Assembly: GCA_001275005.1 (NCBI GenBank)
Contig: JWZX01003019.1
Location: 1-44,406, forward strand
Direction of reading: 5' to 3'
Length of the DNA stretch: 44,406 nt
DNA from: Chrysochromulina tobinii
Lineage: Eukaryota; Haptophyta; Prymnesiales; Chrysochromulinaceae
The first letter of the stretch is position 1, and every line of letters starts with the position of its first letter. Positions 19,179 through 29,700 of this stretch are shown here, piece by piece. The position numbers and the translations under genes were made by a program. The notes beneath the pieces are model-generated. The model made no database searches and had not been told where the DNA came from. It saw only the letters and a program-made list of their open reading frames with translations.

Positions 19179-19589
19179 TGGCGCGGCCGCCGCCGCGCCT
19201 TGGAGCGCAGCTTGTTCCTTAACTTGCTCCGGTCCGCCCCGTTTCCCTCACGTGTGCCCGCGTGCCTCATCGAAGCGTTGTTGCGTGGCTGCAAGCATGC
19301 ATGAGGGACCTAACATGTGGTGGTCAGACTACGACGATGATGACTGATGATGGCGATGCAGATATGAATATTCATACGTTGTGGCGTGTGTGCTCCCCTC
19401 GAAGCAAGTATTGAGTAATAGCATGTGCGGATTACACGCCCCGTTATTTGAATACATTCTAGGGACTAGCGGCCGGCGACGCGGCCGCGTTGCTTCCGCC
19501 TTCCGCGCCGTCCCGTCCGGTGTGATTCCCGTCTGCGGAGCTCGTCGTTTTAATTACGGAATAGCGGCGCCCTGCAAGAGGTCTACCGT
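19179..19589. other. convergent intergenic region
   Basis: No gene is seen. A perfect 12-base palindrome ATGAATATTCAT lies near 19364-19375 in an AT-rich patch. It probably holds 3' UTRs of the two convergent genes. Confidence 0.45.
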
Positions 19590-20384
19590 TCACAATAGCA
19601 AGTGCTTTCCTTTGAATGGCGTATCTTCATATCTGGAGTTTGGTGGCGGCGCAGCAGGGCTTGATAGCGGGCGAACCCAAGTCGCTCCATCTGGGCTCCT
19701 CGGGCTCTCGTAGGTTTCGAGGTCTGGAATGCCGGCTTCTCGGAGGGCCTCGGAGGCGACCGCGCCCACCTTGTACACCGTTAGGAAGGTCACCACCAAT
19801 CCAAATATAGATATCGCGAGCAGCGGGCCGTCTGTGGGCGGGAACTCGTGGAGCACCTGCTGGCCGACGACCGCCGCGTACGCATAGGGGAACCCAGATG
19901 GGATCATCCCAACCACCATAGTCCACGTGTACGTCCAGAAATCGATTGAGGTGAGAGAGAGCATGAAATTGGTCAACACCGCCGGTGATGCCGGCGTCGA
20001 GCGTATCAGCAGCGGGATTTTCCAGCCGTCGCGTGCCAAGGCACCATCCATTGAGCGCCACACTTTCGCATTCTCGCCGAGGCGTTCTAGAAAATAGGGC
20101 TTGAAGGAGCGCGCAATCGCAAACGAAATGGAGCAGCCGATCGCACTCGTGACCATGGCAAAGATGAATCCAACCACCGGCCCGTACAACACGATCGCCG
20201 CGATCCAAAATACGCCCGAGAGCGGTATTGGGAGGACCGAGTGGATGAGCATGTTGCCAAAGGAGAAGGACAGCACCGTTGTAGGGTTGTTGGAGTCCCA
20301 AGAGATGCCATACGGACCATCCACGTGGTCGTCGGGCAGCAACTCAGCGAATGAGCCCGTCAGGTTGGCCAAGCTCAAGCCCAT
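19590..20384 (-). CDS. VTT-domain (DedA/TVP38/TMEM64-like) membrane protein
   Basis: The 264-residue protein starts at ATG 20384 (MGLSLANLTG). The VTT domain has LPIPLSGVFWIAAIVLYGPVVGFIFAMVTSAIGCSISFAIAR, a re-entrant-like region ending in ..R, then WKIPLLIRSTPASPAVLTNFMLSLTSIDFWTYTWTMVVGMIPSGFPYAYAA, matching the LLLR-SP-P-NF signature. A further membrane helix is LAISIFGLVVTFLTVYKVG. Eukaryotic VTT proteins are scramblases or lipid-handling proteins of the ER/Golgi, while DedA relatives occur in plastids. The N-terminus may be incomplete: the start lies in a local tandem duplication and an upstream exon cannot be excluded. Confidence 0.85.
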   Translation of the reverse strand: MGLSLANLTGSFAELLPDDHVDGPYGISWDSNNPTTVLSFSFGNMLIHSVLPIPLSGVFWIAAIVLYGPVVGFIFAMVTSAIGCSISFAIARSFKPYFLERLGENAKVWRSMDGALARDGWKIPLLIRSTPASPAVLTNFMLSLTSIDFWTYTWTMVVGMIPSGFPYAYAAVVGQQVLHEFPPTDGPLLAISIFGLVVTFLTVYKVGAVASEALREAGIPDLETYESPRSPDGATWVRPLSSPAAPPPNSRYEDTPFKGKHLLL

Positions 20385-20407
20385 GAGGGTTGGCAAAGCT
20401 CAAGCCC
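20362..20407. repeat. tandem duplication at the VTT start codon
   Basis: TTGGCCAAGCTCAAGCCC (about 20365-20382) and TTGGCAAAGCTCAAGCCC (about 20390-20407) are direct repeats with one mismatch, about 25 bases apart. They flank the ATG of the VTT gene on the minus strand. Confidence 0.8.
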
Positions 20408-20897
20408 GGGTGCGAGGGGGTCGAGACAAAACTCCACCATGATTGTCATTGTGCCGCCGGGCGGGAATTTCACATCAACACCTCTCTGCTTGTGTCCACC
20501 CAAGAAGCTACAAGTACGTACTAACAACTCAGACTCTTCTGTTGTTGGCACCGTTCGGGTTCTACAGCACTGCCTACTGCAGCCACACATTCGCTCATCG
20601 TCAGCGCGCCGCTGAGCATCAAAAGCCGACCTCCATTACCCACAATCCTCTGTACGAGTACACTGTCCGTCAGGGACTGAACGGGGAAAGGCGCGTGGAG
20701 CTGGACCTGGAGGCGAACCCCGGAGAACATGATCTGATAGCATCTCAGCTCGTCACCTGTCCGCGATGCACAGTTCGTCTCGGGCGCGACGTGAGCGCAA
20801 CCTGTCCCCTTCCCGCATCCGCGCAGCTCCGGCATGCACGCATGCACGCATAGCAGCGTTGCGCTCAGAAACGGTCTCTCCCTGGCACACACGCCTC
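20408..20897. other. intergenic region upstream of the VTT gene
   Basis: It lies between the 3' end of the PDI-like gene and the VTT start, both on the minus strand. No convincing exon is seen. It likely holds the VTT promoter and the PDI-like 3' UTR. Confidence 0.4.
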
Positions 20898-21690
20898 TCA
20901 GGCCTTACCAGCCTTCTTGGCCTTCTTCTTGGCCTTGGCCTTCTTCTTCTTAATGGCCGCGAGCTGCTCCTGCAGCTTCCGCTCCTTATCCACTGCCTTG
21001 AGCTGCTTCTCACGCCGCGCCATGCACAGCAGGTCCCTATCTTCGCACTCCTCGACGTCCGCCTCGAGCTTCTCTAACTTCGACATGTCCTTCCTCTCCT
21101 TTTTCGCGCCGGCGCCGCCGCCGGCCGCGTCTGCCTCCGCAGTCTCGCCCGCGGACGCCGCCTCGCGTTCCTCGCGCGCCCGCGCCTCCTCTGCGAGGAT
21201 CTCGGCCATGATATCGTCCGCACCCTCGTCGCCTTCGCCCTCCTCCGCGTACGCCGCCGCGCCGCGCTTCACCTCGGCGCAATCGACCTCTTCGAGGGTG
21301 GGGAACGCGTCGAGCGTCTCGGTGCTCTTCTTGCCGGCAGCGACGAGCGAGCCGAAGGCGCCGAGGGTCTCGACGTCGAAGGCGCCCATGTGCCGAGCCC
21401 ATTTGAGCTTGGTCGGCGAGATGAAGATCATCGTGGGCAGGTCGACCTCAGAGAGACCGAAGGCGCCCGCAAAGGACGGTTGACAGGTGGCGTCGAGCCA
21501 CGAGAAGGAGAGAGGCGAGCCACTCTTACGCTTCTTGAGCTTCGTGAGCATCTCGAGGTGCGCCGTCTTGGCCGCCTCGTTCTCGGGAGCGCCGTCGAGC
21601 ATCGCAATGGCGCACAAGCCGCCCTTGGCCACGCAGAGCGGGCCGATGGTCGCCGCATTCAGCTCCTCGATCGGTCCCTCCTCCTTCTTC

Positions 21691-21721
<31 letters not shown>

Positions 21722-23303
21722 CTCCCTGGTCGGTGCCGCCGCCTTCGCCGCCCGCGCCGCTGCCAATCTTTTGCTCTCGCATGAGCACGATCTGCGCCAC
21801 GAAGTTGGCAATGTTGCCGTAGTTGAACTTACCGTGCATCTGCGGCGTGAAGATCATTCCCGTGAGCGGCACCTGGCCTTGCTCGTCGACCTTATCCCCG
21901 GGGAACATGACGAGCAGCGTGGGGGCCTTCTGCACATTGAAGCGCTTCGCGAGCGCAGCCTCACTCGCCTGCGCCATGCCGAAGGCGACCTTGCCCTCGA
22001 AGGAGAGAGAGATGGCGCGGAGCAGGGGAGGAATCTCACTCTTGTCGGAGAAGAGGAGGCAAAAGGATTGGGCGGACGCTGTCTGCATCGCCTCCGCGAT
22101 GAACCGGTCGATATTGCCCCCATTGAGCTGCATCACGCCCGTCTCAGGCAAGGACTCGAGCGCCGCCTTCTTGGCCGCCGCCACCCCCTCCTCGTTGGCT
22201 GCGAAGGGCTTCGAGGCCTTGCGCTTCACACCGACCTTTCGGAATGGATAGACGACCAGCTGCGGCTGCGCGCTCGGTTTGAGCCCGAAGCGGTCGGCGA
22301 GGTCGGCGGCCGCGCGGCCCACCTTGACCTGCCCGTACAACGACTCCGCGAGCGCGCCCACTCCGCCGGGAGTCGAGAGCGCCGCGACCTCGCTCCCGGC
22401 GAAGAGGAGGACCCATGCGTCACGCTCACCCTCGACGAGCTCCGCCACATTGCTCGCGCTCACGGCGAGCGACAGGTCCTCAGCCGCGGCTGCGTCGCCA
22501 CCGTCACCGCCCGCCGCGCCCGCCTCCTCTGCCGCCGCGGGCGCCTCGGCTGCATGCGTCATGAGGAAGGCGGCCAGAGCCTGTGGCTTCAGCTCGCCCT
22601 CGTACGGGACAGGCGCCGCGTCGGGTGCGCTGGGCAGCACGACGACCTTCGGGAAGTCAGTGACGCCAAACTCGGCGACCGTCTTCTCGGCCGTCTCGCG
22701 AGCCTCGCCCAGCAGCATCCGCCCCTGAAGCTGCACCGAGAGTGACTTGAGCAGCGGCGGAGTCTCCTCCTTCTTAGTGAAAAGCACCGCCTTGGGCAGC
22801 GTGCCATTCTTCTGGAACTTGGCGAGCGACTTGTCGGTCACCGGGACGACGAGCGACGGCAGCGTTGCGGTCGCAAATTCCACCACGCCCTTGGCCGTGC
22901 GCGGCCCGCTGTAGTCGACCGGCGTCTTGTAAAATTTGCCAGTGTACGGGTTGCGGCTGCCGGAGCCAGGCAGGTACAGCTTGACGCTCGGGTAGCCCTG
23001 GACGCCGGCGGCCTGCACCGTCTTCTTGGACTCATCCGCGTTCACCGCGCCGAACTTGACGATGCCGGCCAGGTTCTCCGCCGCCTTCTGGAAGCCCTTT
23101 GCAAATTGCTTGCAATGCCCGCACCAGTCGGCGTAGTACTCGACGACCCACAGGTGCCGGTCGTCTTTGATGACCGTCTGGTCAAAGTTGGTGTCGTCGA
23201 GCTTTGTGAGCGGCGATTCACCGAAGTCGTACAGCGGCGGCGGCGTCTGCGCCAGTGCAAGGAGCGCAGTCCAGCTGAGCACGATAGAAAGCAGCGACGC
23301 CAT
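20898..23303 (-). CDS. PDI-like thioredoxin-domain protein (PDIA6/P5-type a domain) with coiled-coil tail
   Basis: The 801-residue protein starts at MASLLSIVLSWTALLALAQT, a signal peptide; the frame upstream is open but not supported. Residues about 30-150 form an active thioredoxin fold with WCGHCK (Cys61, Cys64) and the cis-Pro loop GYPSVKLY, closest to the a domain of P5/PDIA6. Further thioredoxin-like, redox-inactive folds follow (FGVTDFPKVVVLP, then FNVQKAPTLLVMFPG, then FGLSEVDLPTMIFI). A Gly run splits the middle. The C-terminus is a Lys/Glu coiled coil with CEDRDLLCMARREKQ, and it ends KKAKKAGKA rather than KDEL. It probably assists disulfide formation in the ER. ER retention is unexplained. 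Confidence 0.88.
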
Positions 23304-23704
23304 CGCTGCCACGTCACACAGCGAGCACCTTGTGGTTACTGGTACAACAGTTAAGAAATCCGCGGCCGGGGCTCCTTGCTTAGCTTGGGGCGACAAGATG
23401 TACCATCGAGCATCTACCTTAGCCATGTGGATGTCGTGTGCAGAAGCGACGGTTAGTGCAGAGCCACGCGCCCCCACGCCGCACGCCCCCTACCCACACA
23501 AGAATCGACACTGCGCGGTGCACCCTTGCCGCGGACGCGCCGCGCCATCTCGCTCTCCCATCCCCGTCGCGCTCACCGTCGCGCTCGGGCCGCTCGCACG
23601 CGGCGAGTGGCCTCGCACACGCGTCCATCGCGCGCAGCCGCTCGCTTTGGGCCGGGCGGCTTGAAGGTTACATCCGCCGTCGGACGGTCGCCTATGGGCA
23701 TCGC
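23304..23704. other. upstream region of the PDI-like gene
   Basis: This 401-bp gap lies between two minus-strand genes. It is C-rich at 23460-23600 and has no supported coding frame. It likely holds the PDI-like promoter and the protease 3' UTR. Confidence 0.4.
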
Positions 23705-24830
23705 TTATGCCTCGACCATCTTGGTATTGGCAGCATCCATCTCGGACTTCTTGCCCCACTGGGCGCCGGTGGGCGAGCCCATGACCGACGACTCGATGCC
23801 GCCCTCGTTGTTGCCGCGCACGATGCGGAAGTAACCCTTCTCGCCCCAGAACGGGTTCCAGCTGTTTTGGACCTTCCAATACTTGACGCCATTCTCGACG
23901 CCCCAGCCGACGAACTTGACCGCGTGGCCACCGGCCATGCTGCCCGAGACATGGTGGTAGATGCCCGAGTCGTAGTCCTCAAAATCCGAGTACACGGTGA
24001 ACGCCGTCTCGACCGGGCCGGCCTCCATAATCATCTGCTGGATCGCCAGCTCGCCGCTCGCCGACACGGGACGGCCAGCGAAGGTGATCTTGTCAGCAGC
24101 GAAGCTCGAGTGCGCGGGGGAGGCGGTTGGGTCGCATGTGGTGGGGCCCTGCGGCGAGTGCTCCGACGGGCAGCCCGGGGTGCCCTCGGCCGGCCACGGG
24201 TCATTCTTGGTCGGGCCGTGGTGGTGGCAGTGGGGCCAGAGAGAAGTCCGAGCACATGCCCTTGAAGCCGGTGTCTTGGCCCTCGGAGTCCTTGTACAGA
24301 CCGCCCGTGACGACGCCCTTTGACGAGATGTACGTCCATGGCGTGCTGATCTGGCCGCCGCCGCACCCGTTGTAGTTCGCGTTGAAGCAGATGTCCTGGT
24401 CCGAGAGCGGGAAGAGCATCGATGCGTTCGTGGCGATGCACATGCGGTCTGAGGCCGCCTCCGAGCCGCCGAAGGCCCAGCAGCAACCGCAGTTGCTCTG
24501 GTCGCGGATCATGCCAATCGACTTGGAGCATTGCGGCCAGAAAGTCGCCGAGTCAAAGCTCTCTGGGATGGCCATGTTCGCGTTCTGCGGCACGAATGGC
24601 GTGACCAGGCCCTTGGCGATGTGCTCGCGGATGTCCTGCGCCCAGTCGCCCTTGACGCCGAGCAGGCTCATCGAGGCGCCCGGCCGGAAGCTCGCGAAGC
24701 GCGGGTGCGCCTTCGCGACCCACTTGGCGCCGGCCTTGGCGACGGAATCGATCTGGGCCTGGCGCTCCGGGTGGACCTCGACCTCAGGCTGGGTGGCGAG
24801 CGCGAGGGCAATCGTGGCGATGTACAGCAT
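23705..24830 (-). CDS. cathepsin B-like papain-family (C1A) protease, reading frame interrupted
   Basis: It starts [18 protein letters not shown], a signal peptide. A cathepsin B-type propeptide follows (residues about 20-75), then the mature domain. The catalytic Cys lies in [15 protein letters not shown], the His in [21 protein letters not shown], and the Asn in [16 protein letters not shown]. The segment [20 protein letters not shown] matches the place of the cathepsin B occluding loop, whose two His give dipeptidyl activity. The first frame (24830 to a TGA at 24201) and the second (to 23705) differ by +1. Similarity switches near 24231-24238, next to a GGCCCC run, so one extra base is implied. 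No splice sites fit. This may be an assembly error, a null allele or a pseudogene. Lysosomal or secreted digestion is the likely role. Confidence 0.82.
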
Positions 24831-25076
24831 AGTTGATGGGGCTGCTCACGGAGGTGAGGGGGAGGGCGAGAGCGTGATGAGGAGGAGGCGGCGGCCAAGG
24901 CGTCAGGGGGGACAGAAAGCCTCACATCTTGCGTGTCGGGGTCTCCGAGTGTCGTCAATCTCATCACGTTACGAAGATGACTTTTCTTGTCATCGCTGAT
25001 GTCCACTTGGAGAACTTCCATGGACCGATGTGTCACGGCGTGGATGAAACTCCCTTGGCGCACGGACCGGCACACG
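24831..25076. promoter_or_regulatory. bidirectional promoter region
   Basis: It separates divergent starts at 24830 (minus) and 25077 (plus). GGAGG-rich sequence lies next to the protease and AT-richer sequence lies at 24955-25000. No named motif is seen. Confidence 0.4.
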
Positions 25077-25850
25077 ATGAGAGTTGTTTTCTTCGTGCTC
25101 ATCTCACTTGCCGCGACTGCTCCTACGTATATCGGGTGCAAATCCGTGCGTCAACACGCATTCGGTACGCCAACAGTCACATGCAGCCGCTCTCGCCTCT
25201 TAAGCCATCCACGGCTCGACGAGCAGCGAACGCCCGGGCTCGGCGGAAGGGTGCCATCCCAGCGGCCGTCGCCTCCACCGTTTGACGACGACATGCTCAG
25301 CAGCTCATCGGTCCTCGATACGTCACGGCGCCCGCGCGGTGCCCGCACGCGCATCTCGAGCACCGATGCCGGGTCGCTCGTCATCGACGTGCCAGCCGCC
25401 GGACTCAGCACCAGCACACTCTTCGGTGGTGCCTTCACAGCTGCGTGGTTCTCGGCCATTGTGCCGGCGACCTTCAGTGCTGGCGCGCCACTCCTCTTCA
25501 TGGCACCATTTTGGCTCGCCGGCGGCCTCGTGGCCAAGCAGTCCCTCTTCGATCCCGCCAAGGCGACGAGCCTCACCGTGGGTGAGTTTGCGTGGGAAGT
25601 GACCCAATCAGTAGCTGGGCTCGTGAAAGTCGCGAGTGATGGTGGGCCGACGAGCGAGCTGGACGGTGCATCGGTCGACGTATCTGCCTTCGTGAACGGC
25701 GTGCCGGTGTACGTCTGTAGGTTGGTGGCCGGTGCCGATGAGTGGACCATCGGCGAGTGCTTGCCCGAGGCCGAATTACAGTGGATCGCGCTGGAGGTGA
25801 ATGCGCATTTGGCGGCGCTCAAGGGTGGCGCAGCGGTAGAGCGATGGTAG
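25077..25850 (+). CDS. putative plastid-targeted two-helix membrane protein
   Basis: The 257-residue protein starts at MRVVFFVLISLAATAPTYIG, a signal peptide. It is followed by a basic, Ser-rich stretch, the two-part arrangement expected for import into a complex plastid. The core at about residues 85-165 reads RTRISSTDAGSLVIDVPAAG, then LFGGAFTAAWFSAIVPATFSAGAPLLFMAPFWLAGGLVAKQSLF, a pair of membrane helices. A soluble domain of short beta-strands follows (SLTVGEFAWEVTQSV, VYVCRLVAGADEWTIGECL). Similar TM-hairpin proteins of unknown function occur in cyanobacteria and plastids, as far as I can judge by pattern. The start at 25077 is chosen for the signal peptide; an ATG at 24999 is also in frame. 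Confidence 0.7.
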   Translation: MRVVFFVLISLAATAPTYIGCKSVRQHAFGTPTVTCSRSRLLSHPRLDEQRTPGLGGRVPSQRPSPPPFDDDMLSSSSVLDTSRRPRGARTRISSTDAGSLVIDVPAAGLSTSTLFGGAFTAAWFSAIVPATFSAGAPLLFMAPFWLAGGLVAKQSLFDPAKATSLTVGEFAWEVTQSVAGLVKVASDGGPTSELDGASVDVSAFVNGVPVYVCRLVAGADEWTIGECLPEAELQWIALEVNAHLAALKGGAAVERW

Positions 25851-26011
25851 AGGGACGTGGAAATCCATGGCCCTTTACACGCGCGACTTGACCGTGTAAT
25901 ACATACTTCGAAGATATTATACTATTAGCGAGTTAGGCTACAGGGCTACACAGCCCTCACAGGTGGAGACCCAGCAACGAGCGCGACCTGGTGGTGGCGC
26001 GAGGGATCACC

Positions 26012-26465
26012 TCAGTAGATATGGACGATCTGTGCGGCACACGACGGGAAAGAGTGCGCGATCGCGACGGAGCGAGTGAGCAAGAGCGGAGTCAGAATAG
26101 CAGGATGGGCGGGGGCAGCGATGTGTACGGAGGCACGTGCTGGGGCTCACATCGTAGAACAGCGTCCAAAAGAGGACGTAGGACATTCCAGCCTGACTGA
26201 TGCCCTCGGACCAGATGTCGTTCGGGTTCTTGAAGTAGGGTCGTGGGTTGCAGCCGACCGAGAGGTACAGGCCGACCGAGAGGAGCAATGTGCTCCCGAA
26301 GAAGGCAAGGAAACCGAGGATGCCGGTGAGCCCGAGGATGCCTGACGCCATGCCGGAGACGATGGCGACGAAGACCCGGCAAAAGTTGATTTGACGCATG
26401 TTGTACCCTATCCGGTCCATGGCGTAGATCTCTGAGAAGTCGACGTTATCGGCGCCGGGCTCCAT
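26012..26465 (-). CDS. EMC6: ER membrane protein complex subunit 6
   Basis: The exons are 26465-26151 and 26029-26012, giving 110 residues, the same length as human EMC6. Exon 1 codes INFCRVFVAIVSGMASGILGLTGILGFLAFF, then LLLSVGLYLSVG, then SYVLFWTLFYD, the three membrane helices of the family. Without splicing the frame runs on into a non-conserved basic tail. Splicing GAT|GTGAGC to GCACAG|ATCGTC adds IVHIY and a stop, matching the FYGMVHVY end of animal EMC6. The EMC inserts tail-anchored and multipass proteins into the ER membrane. The terminal exon has only five codons plus the stop. Confidence 0.93.
26030..26150 (-). other. phase-0 intron of EMC6
   Basis: The donor is GAT|GTGAGC and the acceptor CCGCACAG|ATC, 121 nt. 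Its translation is basic and unlike EMC6. It lacks the decamer array. Confidence 0.9.
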
Positions 26466-26727
26466 GTGGCAGAGCCGATCTAGGGCGAGGAGCGGGCAGA
26501 AAAGTTACGTGCCCCGAAAGGCTTTGTTTCGTGCAAGCAATACTTGTAAGGCAACTTAGAGGCACGGTTGCAGGGAGCGGCCCATTCAGCTTCAGGCGTG
26601 TACGAGGAATGAACGAAACCTACCTGCCGCCAAATCCGCAGGAAGGAGGCTTCTGCTGAGGCTCCGCCGACCGGCTGCTGGCCGCACGCTCCAAAAGTAG
26701 CAGCAAAGGCAGCGCGCTGCAATCGGC
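26466..26727. promoter_or_regulatory. bidirectional promoter region
   Basis: It lies between the divergent EMC6 start (26465) and the C2/coiled-coil start (26728). No motif is recognised with confidence. Confidence 0.4.
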
Positions 26728-29700
26728 ATGGCGCTCGCCGTCAAGGTAGTCGGCGCACTCAACATCGAGGCCTCGTACGAAGCGTTCCACGTCGTCGTGC
26801 ACCTGCAGGCAGCTGATGGCCGCCACCTCGCCTCGGTGCGCACCGGCAACGCGGCCGAGGTGGCACCCGGAGCGGGTGCGATGTGGAACGAGGAGCTCGT
26901 GCTGCCCATCTCGAACGATGCCGGTTCGGAGGTCGCGAGCGTGCTCTTCGAGCTCCAGGGCGGCAGTGCCAGGGACTCAGCGGCGCACGGCATCGGCTCA
27001 GCAGCCATCGACTGGCCGACCGTGTGTACCAATGCGGTGGGCGACGGCTGGGCGACGGAGCCACCGCTGCTCGCGGCGCACGGCGTGCCCAATGGCAGCC
27101 GGCTCCTCGTGCGCCTGCTCCACGTCGACGCGGCTGCCTCGGCGGCCAAGCTCAAGCAGCTCAAGGCTCAAGTGTCCGAGGCCATCTCGGTGACGGGACG
27201 CGAGCGCCAGGCGCTGCTGTCTGCGGCGACGGAGCACACGCGGCAACTCAGCTCGACGCGCACGCAGCTCACGCTCAAGCTGCGCACCGTCTCGCAGAAG
27301 GCCACCGAGAAGGAGGTCGGAGACTTTCGCGCCGCGCTCGAGTCGCGTCTACAGGCGGCGCGTTCGGGACGCGACGCCGCCCTGGTGAACTTCAATGTGC
27401 TGCACCAGCAGGCGCTGAGGAAGGCGATGCCGCGAGTGCACGAGCGGCTCAATCGAGAGGCGCGCCAGCAGAGGGAGGCCATTGGGCGCGTGGGCGGCAA
27501 GGCGCGCGAAACGGAGGCTAAGATGAGAGCCGAGCGACGTCAGCAGTGGCAGGTGAGATGGCCTCTGAGGGCCTCTGAGGACCTCTGATGACCTCTGAGG
27601 ACCAGACCTGATGACCAGACCTCTCTTGAGTGCGCCTCGGAGTGCGCGCGCCTTGGAGCGCCGAGTACCCCTTTCCTGACGCCGCGTCCCGTCGCCGGTC
27701 GCAGGTGACAATTGTCAACGAGCGCGAACGTTCGTTACTCGCTGCCAGCCAGAAGGCAGCGCGCGCTGCGCACCGCCTGCAGGTGGCCTTCAAGCGAGCG
27801 GCAGCCCATGAGGGGTCGACCCTCGGACGTAGGCTACGTCGGATCGGGCTGGACGCCGAGGAGGCGGCCACAAAGGAATGCGCGGCGCTCCAGCCTGCAG
27901 GGGACCTGCTGGCGAAGCAGATTGGTCGAGGCCGCGCGGAGATCGACGCTGAGGCAGCGGAGGCGGTGAGTGCAGTGCGCCTCGAGGTGAATCGATTGGC
28001 CGCCGAGTGGTCGAATAGCCTGGCGGCCAGCTCGCGGGGCGCGCGCGAGGTGCAAGCGCACACGCTCCTAGAGCACCAGCAGGCCCACCGTGAGGCACGC
28101 GCCGCGCGCCGCGTCGTCGACAACTCGGCCGAGCAGACGAGGCGCGTCGCGATCTCGTCTCGCGAGAGCTCCCTCACCCAGCTCACGACCAATCTCGAGA
28201 AGGAGATTGAGGGCCTCGCTGGCTGGCTGGCGAAGCGCATCGAGGCGGCGAACGCGGCGGCGCAGGCGGCCCCCGCAGCGGGGGCCTTGTCGGCGCCGGT
28301 GGATTGGTCAGTGGCGGCGACGCGCTTCGAGGGCGAGGTGAGTGATCTGCGTGGCCGGATCGAGGCACAGCGCGTCAAGATGGGCGAGCTGCACACGCAG
28401 CTCTTCGTGGCGCGTGCCAAAGGCACGGCCACCCGCCAGGTGGCGGAGGTGATGAGGGCCGTCGAAGACCGGTGCGAGGAGATGATGGCGAGCGCCGCCG
28501 CTGTCGGAGACGATGCGGCAGGGAGCTTGCGCTGCGCGCTGGAGGGTCTGCTCGCCGAGGTTGGCCGCCAACACGACGCGTCGCTCGCGCAGACTGCCGT
28601 GGATGCGGACGCGTACGAGCGGGCGCTCGTCGCGCCGTCGGTGCGCGACGCGCCCAAGCACGAGGAGCTGCTTCGTCAGCTCGAGCACGAGCTCAGCCTG
28701 CAGACGCAGCTCTCGCTCTCCCGCCCAAACGAGTGGTTTGAACTGCTCGGGCGCAAGCTCAAACTCGACGAGCATGAGGTGGCCGAGTGGCGGGAGCGCG
28801 CCGCCGTGGGCACCGCGCGCCACACGGAAGAGCTCTCAGCGCTTGAGGCGCGAGCGGCGGAGGAGGTGGCAGCGGAGGAGGGGCTACAGGCTGCGCGTGA
28901 GGGCGCACTCATTGCAGACGCTTCCGCAGCGGTCCACCGGATGGCGCACGAGCGGCGCGAGCGCCTGCGGGAGCTTCCGATGCCCGAGCTCGCGTCCGTC
29001 ATCCGAGAGGCCGTCGAGAAGACGGCAAGGAGCGGCGAGACGATGGCGCTCGAGCGCCGGCGCGCCGCGTTTGAACGGCTCGACCTTTCCCGCCCAAAGC
29101 TGCCTGCGCCGGCGATTGTTGGCGCACGGCCCAAGGGCAGTGGCGGCGGCGCGGCGGCGCACGCGCAGGGCGAAAGCTTGGACGGCCGTCGCCACCCATC
29201 GCGCCGTACCGGTACGGCGGACGTCGCCGCAGACGAGGCCGAGGGTTTCGTCACCGGCGCCGAGTCGGAGCTTCTCTTGAGGCTCCGCGAGACTTTCCAT
29301 CAGTTGGCGGCGGAGGCGACGGCGACGCAGCCGTACGCGGCGGCCGCGAGCTCGCTGCAGCTCGACTGGGCCGAGGAGGCGGCCGAAGGGAAGCACGGGC
29401 TGCCGGCCCTCGAGACGCGCCAGCTGCGCGATCTCGAGGCGGAGCTCGCTACCAGTCTGCGCGAGACCATTCGAGAGGAGCACCTCGAGTTCGCCGCCAA
29501 GGTCAAGGCCCTCGCTGAGGAGCGCGAGGAGCTCCGCGCGGCCGCGAGCGCCGCGCCGCCGCAGTCGCCCACGAAAGCGCTCGATTCGGCGCCTCCAGTG
29601 CGCAAGGCAGAGGCGCGTGTAACTGCCGCCCGCGCGGAGCTCGCGCCTATCACAGCTTCTGAGCTCAACCGGAGCTTGGGTTCGCCCACGAGAGCGCTCG

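Noticed and set aside
21390-22745. 451-codon plus-strand frame opposite the PDI-like gene
   Set aside because: His/Arg/Glu-rich composition without domains; it is antisense to clear thioredoxin folds.
24201-24239. Alternative C-terminal end of the protease ([11 protein letters not shown] then stop)
   Set aside because: The +1 frame over the same bases carries the Cys/His segment expected at the occluding loop and continues into the catalytic His and Asn blocks.
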